Of a DNA stretch of 60,933 bases, positions 42,858 through 51,440 are shown one piece after another. The DNA lies in assembly GCA_014860805.1 (NCBI GenBank), contig JACZJB010000038.1, positions 1 to 60,933 on the forward strand, read 5' to 3'. How positions within the stretch are numbered: the first letter of the stretch is position 1; each line of letters opens with the position of its first letter. A program made the translations under genes and the position numbers. The notes below the pieces were generated by a model, which saw nothing but the letters and a program-made list of their open reading frames with translations, did no database searches and was not told the DNA's origin. The DNA is from Anaerolineales bacterium. GTDB taxonomy: Bacteria; Chloroflexota; Anaerolineae; Anaerolineales; Villigracilaceae.

Positions 42858-44903
42858 ATGAACAAGCTAACAGCAACCACCTCCCCATACCTGCTTCAAC
42901 ACGCAAACAACCCAGTGGATTGGCATCCCTGGGAAAAAGAAGCGCTCGATAAAGCCAAAGCCGAAGACAAGCCCATCTTTCTTAGCATCGGGTACGCGGC
43001 TTGTCACTGGTGCCACGTCATGGCGCACGAATCCTTCGAAGACGAAGAAATCGCAAAATTCATGAACGAGCATTTTGTCAACATAAAAGTGGATCGCGAA
43101 GAACGCCCTGACATTGATGGAATTTATATGCAAGCCGTCATGGCGATGACGGGCTCAGGAGGCTGGCCTATGTCAGTCTTCCTCACGCCTGACCTGAAAC
43201 CATTCTATGCAGGCACATACTTCCCGCCAGTGCGGCGCTTCAACATGCCTTCCTTCAAAGATATCCTAAGCGGACTCGCCAACGCCTGGAAAAATGATCG
43301 CGCCGAAGTTGAAAAAACGGGACTCCAAGTCAGCACCCATTTGCAAACTCAGATCAGAACTCAAAGTACCGACTCGCTCACCACTGATCACTTGAACGCA
43401 ATTGCAAAAGCCATGCAATCCTCTTACGACTGGGGATACGGCGGCTGGGGCGATGCGCCGAAATTTCCGCAAGCCATGGCGCTCGAATTCCTGCTGCATC
43501 ATTCTGTCGCCACAAAAAACGATGAATATTTAAAGCTGATCAAACACTGTCTGCAAGCCATGGCGCGTGGCGGCATGTATGATGTGGTCGGCGGCGGTTT
43601 CTCGCGGTATAGCACAGACAACTTATGGAGAGTTCCGCATTTCGAAAAAATGACATATGATAACGCGCTGCTTGCTCGCACATATTTACACGCCTGGCAG
43701 GTTACACGGGAACCTGACTTCCAACGAATTGCAGAAGAAACTCTCGATTTTGTTGCACGCGAAATGACGCACGAACAAGGCGGCTTTTATTCCTCTCTTG
43801 ATGCAGACTCGGAAGGTGAAGAGGGAAAGTTCTACACTTGGTCACTGACGGAAATTCGCGATGTGCTGCAGGATAAATCAGATTTTTTCGAAGCAGCGTA
43901 CGGGATCATCACCGATGGAAACTGGGAAGGTAAAACAGTGCTCCATCGAGAAATGGATGATTCTGCACTCGCTGCCCGCTTCAAAATTAATCTGGAAGCT
44001 GTACCTGAAAAACTGGCAGAGTCTCATTCCAAACTTTTGGCTGCCCGTTCCATGCGGGTTCGCCCAGGCACAGACGACAAAATCCTCACCTCATGGAACG
44101 GGCTCATGCTCGCAGCGTTTGCAGAAGCGGCTCGAGCTCTGGCAGGCTCAAGCACTCATGCGAGCGATTATCTCTCTCTTGCTACGCGCAACGCAGAGTT
44201 TTTGCTTTCAGAACTAAGACCCAACGGCATCCTTTTCCGCGCATGGCGGGATGGAAAAACCACAAACAAAGCCTTCCTCGAAGATTACGCCGCTTTGATT
44301 TTGGGTCTCCTTGAACTCTATCAAACAGACTTCAATAATAAATGGTTTATATCCGCAAAAGAACTTGCCGATGAAATGATCGAGCGCTTTAGCGACCCAG
44401 AGGGCGGATTTTTTGACACCCCTCACGATGGCGAGGTACTGCTCATCCGTCCCAAGGAAGCTCAGGATAATGCCACGCCATCAGGGAATTCTCTGGCTTG
44501 CGCGGCCTTGATGAAATTGGCGGCATACACAGACGAAGGAAAGTACCGCGATATTGCAGAAAAATCTTTATTGTTGATCACGAGTTTCGCTTTGCGCTAT
44601 CCACTCGGTTTTGCAAACTGGCTGTCAGCTGCGGAATTTGCTGTGGGAAACGCGAAACAGGTTGCGGTTTTGGGTGAAGCGCAGGATGAAAACTTGCCGC
44701 GAATGCTAAATATCCTTCGGGCGGAATACAGGCCCAACATGGTAAGTGCCGCCTCTTCCCATCCTGTGCTGGAGGACTCCCCTGCTCTGCTGCATAACAG
44801 GGAAATGATAGGCGGCAAGACAACTGCGTATGTTTGCGAAGGGTTCGTGTGTAAACAGCCCACCACAGATACTGAAATATTCATCAATCAATTAAATTCT
44901 TGA
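42858..44903 (+). CDS. DUF255 thioredoxin-domain protein (YyaL/spermatogenesis-associated 20 family)
   Basis: A 681-residue protein with an N-terminal thioredoxin-like domain (opening [18 protein letters not shown], with the CHWC redox motif at residues 49-52) fused to a long alpha/alpha barrel resembling N-acylglucosamine epimerase or glycosidase-type toroids ([38 protein letters not shown]). The family is widespread; its reaction is not established. Length is normal. It is followed by a MgtC-type gene. A role in protein or sugar modification is inference only. Confidence 0.88.
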   Translation: MNKLTATTSPYLLQHANNPVDWHPWEKEALDKAKAEDKPIFLSIGYAACHWCHVMAHESFEDEEIAKFMNEHFVNIKVDREERPDIDGIYMQAVMAMTGSGGWPMSVFLTPDLKPFYAGTYFPPVRRFNMPSFKDILSGLANAWKNDRAEVEKTGLQVSTHLQTQIRTQSTDSLTTDHLNAIAKAMQSSYDWGYGGWGDAPKFPQAMALEFLLHHSVATKNDEYLKLIKHCLQAMARGGMYDVVGGGFSRYSTDNLWRVPHFEKMTYDNALLARTYLHAWQVTREPDFQRIAEETLDFVAREMTHEQGGFYSSLDADSEGEEGKFYTWSLTEIRDVLQDKSDFFEAAYGIITDGNWEGKTVLHREMDDSALAARFKINLEAVPEKLAESHSKLLAARSMRVRPGTDDKILTSWNGLMLAAFAEAARALAGSSTHASDYLSLATRNAEFLLSELRPNGILFRAWRDGKTTNKAFLEDYAALILGLLELYQTDFNNKWFISAKELADEMIERFSDPEGGFFDTPHDGEVLLIRPKEAQDNATPSGNSLACAALMKLAAYTDEGKYRDIAEKSLLLITSFALRYPLGFANWLSAAEFAVGNAKQVAVLGEAQDENLPRMLNILRAEYRPNMVSAASSHPVLEDSPALLHNREMIGGKTTAYVCEGFVCKQPTTDTEIFINQLNS

Positions 44904-44913
44904 AGGGTAAAAA

Positions 44914-45555
44914 ATGGAACCACTATTTCTTGAAAACCTGATAAAGATCGGGGCTGCCGTTCTGGTGGGCGGCATTGTCGGCGCGGAACGGGAATATCAA
45001 GATAAAGCTGCCGGGTTTCGCACGATCATATTGATCACGCTGGGGTCAACGCTGTTTACTATTTTTTCCTTAAGCATGGATGCAGGTTTTACGCAAACGC
45101 GCATTGCCGCAAATATCGTGACGGGCATTGGCTTTCTGGGTGCCGGCGCCATCGTACGAGACGGCGGACGGATCGCAGGATTGACCACAGCTGCGACCAT
45201 CTGGCTTTCTGCAGCATTGGGCATGGGAATTGGTGCGGGACAGATATATTTTGTTTTAGCCGCTACAGCCCTTACACTTTTGGTCCTGCTTGTATTCCCG
45301 CAAATTGAAAGACGTATTGACAAAATCCGTGAAGCCCGCTCGTATCGAATCGTCTTAAACAGCAGTGACTTCAAGACAGTGGACAAAGTACAAAGCACAA
45401 TCGACGAATGCGAACTGCGGGTCTTTGAACATCACCAGACCAAAACTGAAAAGTCCATCATCAGTTCATGGAAAACCATAGGCGCGCCAAAGAATCATGA
45501 AAAGTTCGTCCTGAAGATGTTAAAGGATAAAGCGGTAAAAGAACTGGACTACTAG
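44914..45555 (+). CDS. MgtC/SapB family membrane protein
   Basis: A 213-residue protein whose N-terminal 140 residues form four to five helices with the MgtC pattern: VGGIVGAEREYQDKAAGFRT, GIGFLGAGAIVRDGGRIAGL and TTAATIWLSAALGMG. The C-terminal 70 residues form a soluble regulatory-like domain. MgtC proteins act in magnesium-limited growth and ATP-synthase control in some bacteria. It lies 10 nt after the DUF255 gene and is followed by a strong terminator. Confidence 0.88.
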   Translation: MEPLFLENLIKIGAAVLVGGIVGAEREYQDKAAGFRTIILITLGSTLFTIFSLSMDAGFTQTRIAANIVTGIGFLGAGAIVRDGGRIAGLTTAATIWLSAALGMGIGAGQIYFVLAATALTLLVLLVFPQIERRIDKIREARSYRIVLNSSDFKTVDKVQSTIDECELRVFEHHQTKTEKSIISSWKTIGAPKNHEKFVLKMLKDKAVKELDY

Positions 45556-45563
45556 ATGAAACA

Positions 45564-45595
45564 AAAGAGGCTCCCTGAGTTCAGGGAGCCTCTTT
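45564..45595. terminator. Bidirectional terminator
   Basis: A perfect 15-bp inverted repeat (45564-45578 with 45581-45595) with a tiny loop and T/A flanks lies between convergent MgtC-type and tatA genes, 8 nt after the MgtC stop. Confidence 0.9.
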
Positions 45596-45608
45596 ATTAT
45601 GTACTATT

Positions 45609-45794
45609 TTATTTCTTTTCCTCTTCTTCGGGCTTTTCATTCTTTTCTTCTTCCCCACCACTCAACCCTTCACGAAAAGACTTAATGCTGCGACCAAGTT
45701 CCCCGGCGATTTTTCCAATACGACCCGGGCCAAAAAGCAGGACGACGATAACGAGGATGACAATCCATTCTGAACCACGCGGAAGACCTAACAT
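45609..45794 (-). CDS. tatA: Twin-arginine translocase subunit TatA/TatE family
   Basis: A 61-residue protein with one N-terminal transmembrane helix (residues 10-22), the FGPGRIGKIAGELG hinge and amphipathic helix, and an acidic Glu/Lys tail. It forms the pore element of folded-protein export. Partner tatB/tatC are not in this window. It follows fabH by 57 nt and is the last gene before the shared terminator. A strong ribosome site (GGAGTG) precedes the ATG. Confidence 0.93.
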   Translation of the reverse strand: MLGLPRGSEWIVILVIVVLLFGPGRIGKIAGELGRSIKSFREGLSGGEEEKNEKPEEEEKK

Positions 45795-45851
45795 AGAACA
45801 CTCCTTAGTTTATTTTCAATCGTATCGTACCACAACTCAATGAAAAACTGG

Positions 45852-46955
45852 TTAGAGTTCCCTGCGCGAGAAGAGACCTTCGATGAAGCGAAGGGCGCGG
45901 CGCACAAATGAGCGCAAACGTGCAAATAAACGATATTGTTCCGGGTGCACTTGTTTCTTCGCAGGGATGGAGCCTGTCCATTCGACCACCATGGCGCCCC
46001 AGGTAAGCCCAGCCCCAAACCCCACAAAAGCAATCTTGTCCCCGGGTTTCACCCGCCCGGCCTCCACTGCTTCTACAGTGGCAATCGGAATGGAGGCAGT
46101 GGAAGTGTTGCCGTAGCGCTCGATATTGATCACAAACTTGTCAAGGGGCGTTTTTAATAATTTCGCCGCTGTCTCAATGATTCGGTAATTCGCCTGATGC
46201 GGGATGATCCACTGAACATCATCCAGCTTAAGCCCGGCCAGATCGAGGGATTCTTTGATCGCCTGCCCCATAACGCGGGTGGCAAAGCGGAACACGGCCT
46301 TCCCGTCCATCTGGATGAAATGCTTGCCTTCATGGATCGTCGTCTCTGTTGCCGGGTAACGCGCGCCGCCACCAAGCAGTGTCAACGAATCAGCGCCAGA
46401 ACCATCCGAATGCATTACGGCGGAAAGCAGCCCGCCCGGGTTGTCACTGGCCTGCAACACAAACGCGCCAGCCCCATCGCCGAAGAGGATGCAGGTATTG
46501 CGATCCTTCCAGTTGGTGAAGCGGGAAAGGGTTTCAGAACCAATTACCAGCGCGTTTTTGATCGATCCGCTGCGGATGGCTTGAGCTGCCATGTTGGTGG
46601 CGTAAATGAAACCAGAACAGGCTGCAGACAAGTCAAATGCGCCCGCCTTCGTTGCCCCGATCTGATCCTGCACAAGGCAGGCTGTCGCAGGGAAAATATA
46701 TTCAGGAGAGGAACTGGTAACAATGATCAAATCCAATTCCGTTGGGGCAAGGTTGGCAGACTGCAAGGCTTTGATGGCAGCTTCCACGGCAAGTGTTGAA
46801 GTAAATTCATTCTCGCGGGCAATGTGACGCTCGTGAATGCCTGTGTGGGAGCGAATCCATTCATCATTGGTATCCACCATCTTGGAAACATCTTCATTGG
46901 TAAGAACGGGTTCAGGCACGCTAATACCCCAGCCTGTAATATGCGCGAATGGCAT
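45852..46955 (-). CDS. fabH: Beta-ketoacyl-ACP synthase III with C-terminal extension
   Basis: The 367-residue condensing enzyme primes fatty-acid synthesis with acetyl-CoA or a branched acyl-CoA. Catalytic Cys113 (AACSGF), His in IIPHQANYRI, and Asn in NTSTASIP are present. The typical enzyme ends near VEW (residues 324-326); here about 41 more residues follow, basic and likely helical (FARLRSFVRRALRFIEGLF). It lies 10 nt after fabF on the same strand, so the two condensing enzymes are co-expressed. Confidence 0.93.
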   Translation of the reverse strand: MPFAHITGWGISVPEPVLTNEDVSKMVDTNDEWIRSHTGIHERHIARENEFTSTLAVEAAIKALQSANLAPTELDLIIVTSSSPEYIFPATACLVQDQIGATKAGAFDLSAACSGFIYATNMAAQAIRSGSIKNALVIGSETLSRFTNWKDRNTCILFGDGAGAFVLQASDNPGGLLSAVMHSDGSGADSLTLLGGGARYPATETTIHEGKHFIQMDGKAVFRFATRVMGQAIKESLDLAGLKLDDVQWIIPHQANYRIIETAAKLLKTPLDKFVINIERYGNTSTASIPIATVEAVEAGRVKPGDKIAFVGFGAGLTWGAMVVEWTGSIPAKKQVHPEQYRLFARLRSFVRRALRFIEGLFSRREL

Positions 46956-46965
46956 TCTTGCTCCT

Positions 46966-48204
46966 TTATTGATAGCGGCTTAGGATCAGAGTGGCATTAT
47001 GTCCGCCAAAACCAAAGGAATTGGACATGACATGATTCACCGTGGTCTTGCGCGGTTGGTTGGGGACATAATCCAGGTCACAGACGGGGTCTGGGGTTTC
47101 GTAATTTATTGTTGGGGGCAAAATGTTGTTCGCTATCGCCAGGGCGCTGATAATACCTTCCAATGCGCCTGAGGCTCCCAACAAATGACCGGTCATGGAT
47201 TTTGTGGAGGAAACAGGGGTTTTATATGCCTGCTCTCCAAACACAGTTTTGATGGCGGCGGTTTCGCTTTTGTCATTTAAATACGTGGACGTGCCATGAG
47301 CATTAATATAGCTCACATCGGCAGGTTTAAGTCCCGCATTTTCAAGCGCCAGGCTCATGGAGATGGCAGCGCCCGCGCCATTTTCAGCAGGGGCAGAAAT
47401 ATGGTGCGCATCGTCTGTTGTACCGTAGCCGCTAAACTCACATAAGATCTTGGCTCCACGCGCCTGAGCATGTTCAAGAGACTCGAGAATGACGATACCT
47501 GATCCCTCTCCCATCAAGAATCCATCCCGATCCTTGTCGAATGGACGAGACGCTTTTTGGGGATCATCGTTACGAGTGGAAAGGGCTGTCATCACGTTCA
47601 TTCCTGCCATGGATACGGCAGTGATCGCAGCTTCCGACGCGCCTGCGATCATCACATCCGCTGAGCCGCGCCGAATCATCTCTGCAGCCTCACCAAGCGA
47701 GTTTGTACCAGAAGCACAGGCGGTTGCCAGAGACATATTAGGTCCGCGCGCACCCACGCGGATGGCAATATTACCAGCGGCGCTATCTGAGATCATCATC
47801 GGGATAAGGAACGGGCTGACTCGCTCCGGACCGCGTTCCCGCAAAACATCATATTGCTCCAACAGGGTGATAATTCCGCCAATGCCTGTGCCGATCAAAA
47901 TACCCACACGATCTCGGTTCGATTCGTCAATTTTAAAGTTGGCATGCTCAAGCGCTTCAAGAGTCGCTGCTGTGGCAAATTGAGTAAAGCGATCCATCTT
48001 GCGGGCGTCACGCGAGCCAAATAAAGCCGCCGCATCAAACCCTTTTACTTCGGCAGCAAATCTAGTCTTATGCGCGCCGGCGTCAAATGCAGTAATGGGA
48101 GCTGCGCCAGACTTTCCCGCCAGCAAAGCCTCCCAGGTATCTTTTACATTATTCCCAACCGGGCTCACACAGCCCAGTCCTGTTAAAACTACACGTTTTC
48201 TCAT
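46966..48204 (-). CDS. fabF: Beta-ketoacyl-ACP synthase II, second paralogue
   Basis: The 412-residue enzyme has catalytic Cys163 (TACASGTNSLG), His in NAHGTST and His in GHLLGA. It is adjacent to fabH and so is the likely main elongation synthase of the housekeeping set, whereas the other FabF stands alone. Differences around NYETPDPVCDLDYVPNQPR compared with the first copy are modest. No acpP, fabD or fabG gene is seen here. Confidence 0.93.
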   Translation of the reverse strand: MRKRVVLTGLGCVSPVGNNVKDTWEALLAGKSGAAPITAFDAGAHKTRFAAEVKGFDAAALFGSRDARKMDRFTQFATAATLEALEHANFKIDESNRDRVGILIGTGIGGIITLLEQYDVLRERGPERVSPFLIPMMISDSAAGNIAIRVGARGPNMSLATACASGTNSLGEAAEMIRRGSADVMIAGASEAAITAVSMAGMNVMTALSTRNDDPQKASRPFDKDRDGFLMGEGSGIVILESLEHAQARGAKILCEFSGYGTTDDAHHISAPAENGAGAAISMSLALENAGLKPADVSYINAHGTSTYLNDKSETAAIKTVFGEQAYKTPVSSTKSMTGHLLGASGALEGIISALAIANNILPPTINYETPDPVCDLDYVPNQPRKTTVNHVMSNSFGFGGHNATLILSRYQ

Positions 48205-48245
48205 TCGTGCTCTCCTTATATGAGTATCGCTATCAATATAATAAA

Positions 48246-48270
48246 TAAGGACAAGGCAAACTTGTCCTTA
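48246..48270 (-). terminator. Terminator after HAD-DinB gene
   Basis: A perfect 10-bp inverted repeat with a 5-nt loop is followed on the minus strand by a T/A-rich tail. It lies 44 nt past the stop of the HAD-DinB gene, just before fabF. Confidence 0.8.
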
Positions 48271-48313
48271 ATACCCTATAACCCTGCGACACGCGTGAAG
48301 ACACGCTGTTTTA

Positions 48314-49510
48314 TTACATTTTTCTTAAAGCTGCCCAGGCTTGCTGAATATGCATTCGGTCATGATCCGCAAAGAAGCTGATCACTTCAAGAAAATTTGT
48401 CGGCCCGAAAATGGCATGGCGCGCCCTTCGCTCCCAGTCTTCCATTGCAATATTTTTCAAAAGGTTGACCGTCTCACGTCTGGCGTCGTTAAATTCCTTT
48501 AATGCCAGCGCGCCATCTTCTTTTAAATAATCCCTCTGGCTGGCCCACACGCTTGTATCAGGCCGCGGGATAAACGGTTCGTTTTGTTCTTTGAACAGGT
48601 CAATCTGCATATGATGGATCTCCCGCTCGGTATCCCGCAGATGACAAATCAATTCAGTCAGCGACCAATCGTCATGGGCGGTCTTATGAGACCACGCGGC
48701 AGAATCTAGCCCGTGCAACAACCCATTTAACGCAGCAGGGGTTGCGGTGACCAGCGAAAGAATGGACTCAATTGATTTAAAAGATGGCATCAGAGACGAG
48801 AGATCAACGGACTCAAGCCACAGCCGCAGATCCGCCAAATTGCCACGAGGACCCGCTTCAGGTCCAAAACTGGAGGCGGACTCTACATCAATGTGAAATG
48901 CAGCCAGCCCAAGCGTTTTCGCCGGGATGATGTCTCGCTCCAGGTCATTTCCCACCATTAATACAGGTCCCTCAGGCCAGCCCATGCGGCCGAGGACTTC
49001 GGCATAATATGCAGGATGTGTTTTTGAAAAATGAAAACATTCATACGTTGAAACGAGCTCAAACTGTCGAGGATCGAACCCAGCCCAACGCAAGCGATGA
49101 TGTGTTGCCTTGGTTGGCAATAACGGATCGGTGGCTATGGCAATACGATAGCCTTTCGAAATTGCCCAATCCACAAATGGCTTCGCTTCGGAAATTTTGG
49201 AAGTGAGACCCGCCAGGTTTGGAAAAATATTGTCGTAAAAATTCTCGATTGCGGATTGCAACTCGTTGGGGGAAATATTAAGCTGCGGATAAAATTCCGC
49301 ATCAAAAACCGTCTTTAAGGTGCGAGAAAAGTCATCGCTTTCATTCATCATGCGTGTTCCATTAACCAAAGCACGGAGCATCATCTCCGGAGCAACATGC
49401 GCTGCAAGTTCGCTGGATAACGCTTGAAAATATGCTGGGACAAAAGCCTGTAAATTTGTATTGAGAAGGGTGTCGTCAAGGTCTAGCAGGAGTGTTAGCG
49501 TCATGGGCAT
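48314..49510 (-). CDS. HAD hydrolase fused to DinB-like domain
   Basis: A 398-residue two-domain protein. Residues 1-235 form a HAD-like phosphatase with DLDDT (Asp10, Asp12), IATDPL as the second motif region, and GNDLERDIIPAKTLG with the acidic metal pair. From about residue 245 a four-helix DinB/DfsB-like domain follows with LHGLD, DWSLTELICHLRDTEREIH and the final FFADHDRMHIQQ, supplying the three His usually binding a metal. Such fusions are uncommon. Function of the pair is unknown; thiol-dependent transfer or hydrolysis is possible. It follows the Cys-rich gene by 22 nt and is last in the EF-P transcription unit. Confidence 0.82.
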   Translation of the reverse strand: MPMTLTLLLDLDDTLLNTNLQAFVPAYFQALSSELAAHVAPEMMLRALVNGTRMMNESDDFSRTLKTVFDAEFYPQLNISPNELQSAIENFYDNIFPNLAGLTSKISEAKPFVDWAISKGYRIAIATDPLLPTKATHHRLRWAGFDPRQFELVSTYECFHFSKTHPAYYAEVLGRMGWPEGPVLMVGNDLERDIIPAKTLGLAAFHIDVESASSFGPEAGPRGNLADLRLWLESVDLSSLMPSFKSIESILSLVTATPAALNGLLHGLDSAAWSHKTAHDDWSLTELICHLRDTEREIHHMQIDLFKEQNEPFIPRPDTSVWASQRDYLKEDGALALKEFNDARRETVNLLKNIAMEDWERRARHAIFGPTNFLEVISFFADHDRMHIQQAWAALRKM

Positions 49511-49532
49511 TAGACTCCCCCGGAGTCTGGGG

Positions 49533-49862
49533 TTATTCTTTTACTTCAAATTTAAATGGCAGGGCATGGCATTCGCCGCACCCCACCTCCGGTTCCGAGA
49601 CATCCCGTTTTGATTTTTCGCAGAAAGCGCTGACTTGCACACGACGTTGAAAGATGGCGGCAATCGGCCGTCCGACTTTTACCTTCAATTTCATGTGCGC
49701 ACAGGAATTGGCACGCGCGATGTCCGGCACAGGGCAGGAACTGCATAAGTCACGAGACCAGGATTGTCCCTGCGCTTCCAGCAAACGGCATTCTTCCACG
49801 TTACGGCCGCGATAGTAATCTCCGTAGAAGTGTGGGCATTCTCGCCCGGCGGGAGTCTTCAT
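49533..49862 (-). CDS. Cys-rich small protein, unknown function
   Basis: A 109-residue protein with eight cysteines: C9, C26, C40, C43, C54, C81, C95 and C98, including two CxxC pairs (CSSC and CGEC). The pattern suggests one or two metal sites (zinc or an iron-sulfur cluster) or disulfides. It starts 8 nt after EF-P and precedes the HAD-DinB gene by 22 nt, so all three are one transcription unit. Nothing recognisable links it to translation. Conservation in relatives would be the best test for a real protein. Confidence 0.75.
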   Translation of the reverse strand: MKTPAGRECPHFYGDYYRGRNVEECRLLEAQGQSWSRDLCSSCPVPDIARANSCAHMKLKVKVGRPIAAIFQRRVQVSAFCEKSKRDVSEPEVGCGECHALPFKFEVKE

Positions 49863-49870
49863 AATTTCAT

Positions 49871-50428
49871 TTACACGCGGGTAATGTATTCGCCTGTGCG
49901 AGTGTCCACACGGATGGTGTCACCGACATTAACAAAGTTCGGGCATTGCACGGTCACTCCAGTTTCAGTGATAACCTTCTTGGTTACACCTGTTGCAGTA
50001 TCTCCGCGAATAGCCATTTCGGCCTCGACAACCTTCAAATCGACAGAGGTTGGGAGTTCAATGTCAATGGCTTCCCCTTTGTAAAAGGTTAACTTGACTT
50101 CCATGCCTTCCTTGAGGAATTGCGCGCTGTCGCCAAGCGATTCTTTTTTGATGCCAGGCTGCTCGAAAGTGATGTTGTCCATGAAGTAGTACAGGTCGCC
50201 ATCGTTGTACAAATAAGAGACGTTGGCAAAATCCAGGCTGACATCCTGCACGGACAAGCCGGAGTTGAAGGTGCGTTCAATATTGGCACCGGTCAATAAG
50301 TTGCGGGCTTTCACACGGATGGTGGCATTGCCCCTGCCTGTTTTGTTATGGCTGTAATCCACAACCTTGTAGAGGTTGCCGTCCAATTCGAATGTGACGC
50401 CTTTGCGAAGTTCATTTACATCGATCAT
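49871..50428 (-). CDS. efp: Translation elongation factor P with Arg at the tip
   Basis: The 185-residue factor rescues ribosomes stalled at proline runs. All three beta-barrel domains are visible (ending in TVQCPNFVNVGDTIRVDTRTGEY). The modification loop reads HNKTGRGNA, placing Arg32 where many bacteria have Lys. Arg32 is the residue rhamnosylated by EarP in other lineages; no earP gene lies in this window. The start is ATG 50428, giving MIDVNELRKG; upstream frame codons overlap the promoter. A ribosome site (AAGGAAAG) precedes it. Confidence 0.93.
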   Translation of the reverse strand: MIDVNELRKGVTFELDGNLYKVVDYSHNKTGRGNATIRVKARNLLTGANIERTFNSGLSVQDVSLDFANVSYLYNDGDLYYFMDNITFEQPGIKKESLGDSAQFLKEGMEVKLTFYKGEAIDIELPTSVDLKVVEAEMAIRGDTATGVTKKVITETGVTVQCPNFVNVGDTIRVDTRTGEYITRV

Positions 50429-50470
50429 GCTTGCTTTCCTTGAGTAGTGATTTTTATTAAGAGCGGGCGG

Positions 50471-50500
50471 ATTATACCAATGAGTTCGGAGCAATGTCCA
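50471..50500 (-). promoter_or_regulatory. Promoter of efp
   Basis: On the minus strand TGGACA (50495-50500), an 18-nt spacer and TATAAT (50471-50476) preceded by TGG (extended -10) form a strong promoter. The start site would be near 50464, giving a leader of about 36 nt. Confidence 0.65.
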
Positions 50501-50511
50501 GTGACCATCTC

Positions 50512-51003
50512 TCAGTGGGAGGCTTCGGAAAATGGATCATCCTTGAGCAATTGAACGGCATGCGGCAGGACTGGGATCACCGTTTGCAGGTTTTCTACAG
50601 CGCCTTTAGGGCTGCCCGGCAGGTTGATGATGAGGGTCCGTCCGCGAATGCCGGCAATGGCGCGTGAAAGCATGGCGTGCGGGGTCTTCTTGAGACTCTC
50701 AGCACGCATTACTTCTGCAAGACCTGGCGCATCCCGTTGAATGACTGCGCGTGTGGCTTCAGGCGTGACGTCTCTAGGGGCGAACCCTGTGCCGCCGGTG
50801 GTGAGGATGATATCAAAATTACCGCTGTCGGCCCATTCGGCCAAAATAGTTCGGATGGCAGATTCTTCATCGGGGAGGATGTGCTCCTTGACGACCGACC
50901 AGTTTTGGGCGCGGATGAGAAGCGCAAGGGCGGGGCCGGAAGCATCTTCCCTTTCCCCGCGGGAGGAGCGGTCAGAGAGAGTCAAAATTCCAAATCGAAT
51001 CAT
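50512..51003 (-). CDS. mog: Molybdenum cofactor biosynthesis protein of MogA/MoaB type
   Basis: A 163-residue protein with the MogA/MoaB fold: GILTLSDRSSRGEREDASG opening, TTGGTGFAPRDVTPEA (the molybdopterin-binding region) and LPGSPKGAVENLQTVIP. It would adenylate molybdopterin before molybdenum insertion. It lies far from the moa operon, at the end of a Lon-response-regulator-GNAT run with 4-nt overlaps. Mog and MoaB cannot be separated on sequence alone. Confidence 0.88.
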   Translation of the reverse strand: MIRFGILTLSDRSSRGEREDASGPALALLIRAQNWSVVKEHILPDEESAIRTILAEWADSGNFDIILTTGGTGFAPRDVTPEATRAVIQRDAPGLAEVMRAESLKKTPHAMLSRAIAGIRGRTLIINLPGSPKGAVENLQTVIPVLPHAVQLLKDDPFSEASH

Positions 51004-51440
51004 GTAAAAAACTCTTTTGCAAATACAACGTCATCCGTATTGCGCTGCCAGCCGCGGCTTTTGTAAAACTCCATGGCTTCGGTATTGCCTTCGAGGACAT
51101 GCAACAGGCATTTGAGACAACCCTTGGCTTGCAAGCGCTTCTCAACTTCAGCAAGAAGCTGTCCGCCGATTCCGCGTCCGCGATAGTTTTTATGAACAGC
51201 AAGGTGATAGATTATGCCGCGTCGACCATCGAATGCACCGATGATGGTTCCCACTATCTGGTTTTCACTTTCCGCGATCAAAAACAGATCGGGGTCGCGC
51301 TCAAGTTTTTTTTGGATTTCTTCTGGCGAATCCGAACGCCCAACATTCATCCCTTTTTCGATTCCGCGCCAGAATGTTATTGTGCCTTCATAATCATTTG
51401 CAAAGAAAAACTCACGAATGGTTATCTGTGAATCGTTCAT
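51000..51440 (-). CDS. GNAT family N-acetyltransferase
   Basis: A 146-residue GNAT with the acetyl-CoA loop HKNYRGRGIGGQLLAEVEKR and the C-terminal NTEAMEFYKSRGW. The closest general resemblance is to small acetyltransferases of the YpeA type (opening with ITIREFFFANDYEGTITFW), whose substrates are unclear. It overlaps both the response regulator and mog genes by 4 nt and so is tightly co-expressed with Lon. Confidence 0.87.
   Translation of the reverse strand: MNDSQITIREFFFANDYEGTITFWRGIEKGMNVGRSDSPEEIQKKLERDPDLFLIAESENQIVGTIIGAFDGRRGIIYHLAVHKNYRGRGIGGQLLAEVEKRLQAKGCLKCLLHVLEGNTEAMEFYKSRGWQRNTDDVVFAKEFFT

Noticed and set aside
45609-45794. The TatA-like gene considered as TatB
   Set aside because: The FGPGRIGKIAGELG hinge and the very short length favour TatA/TatE; TatB usually has Glu at the start of the hinge region and a longer tail.
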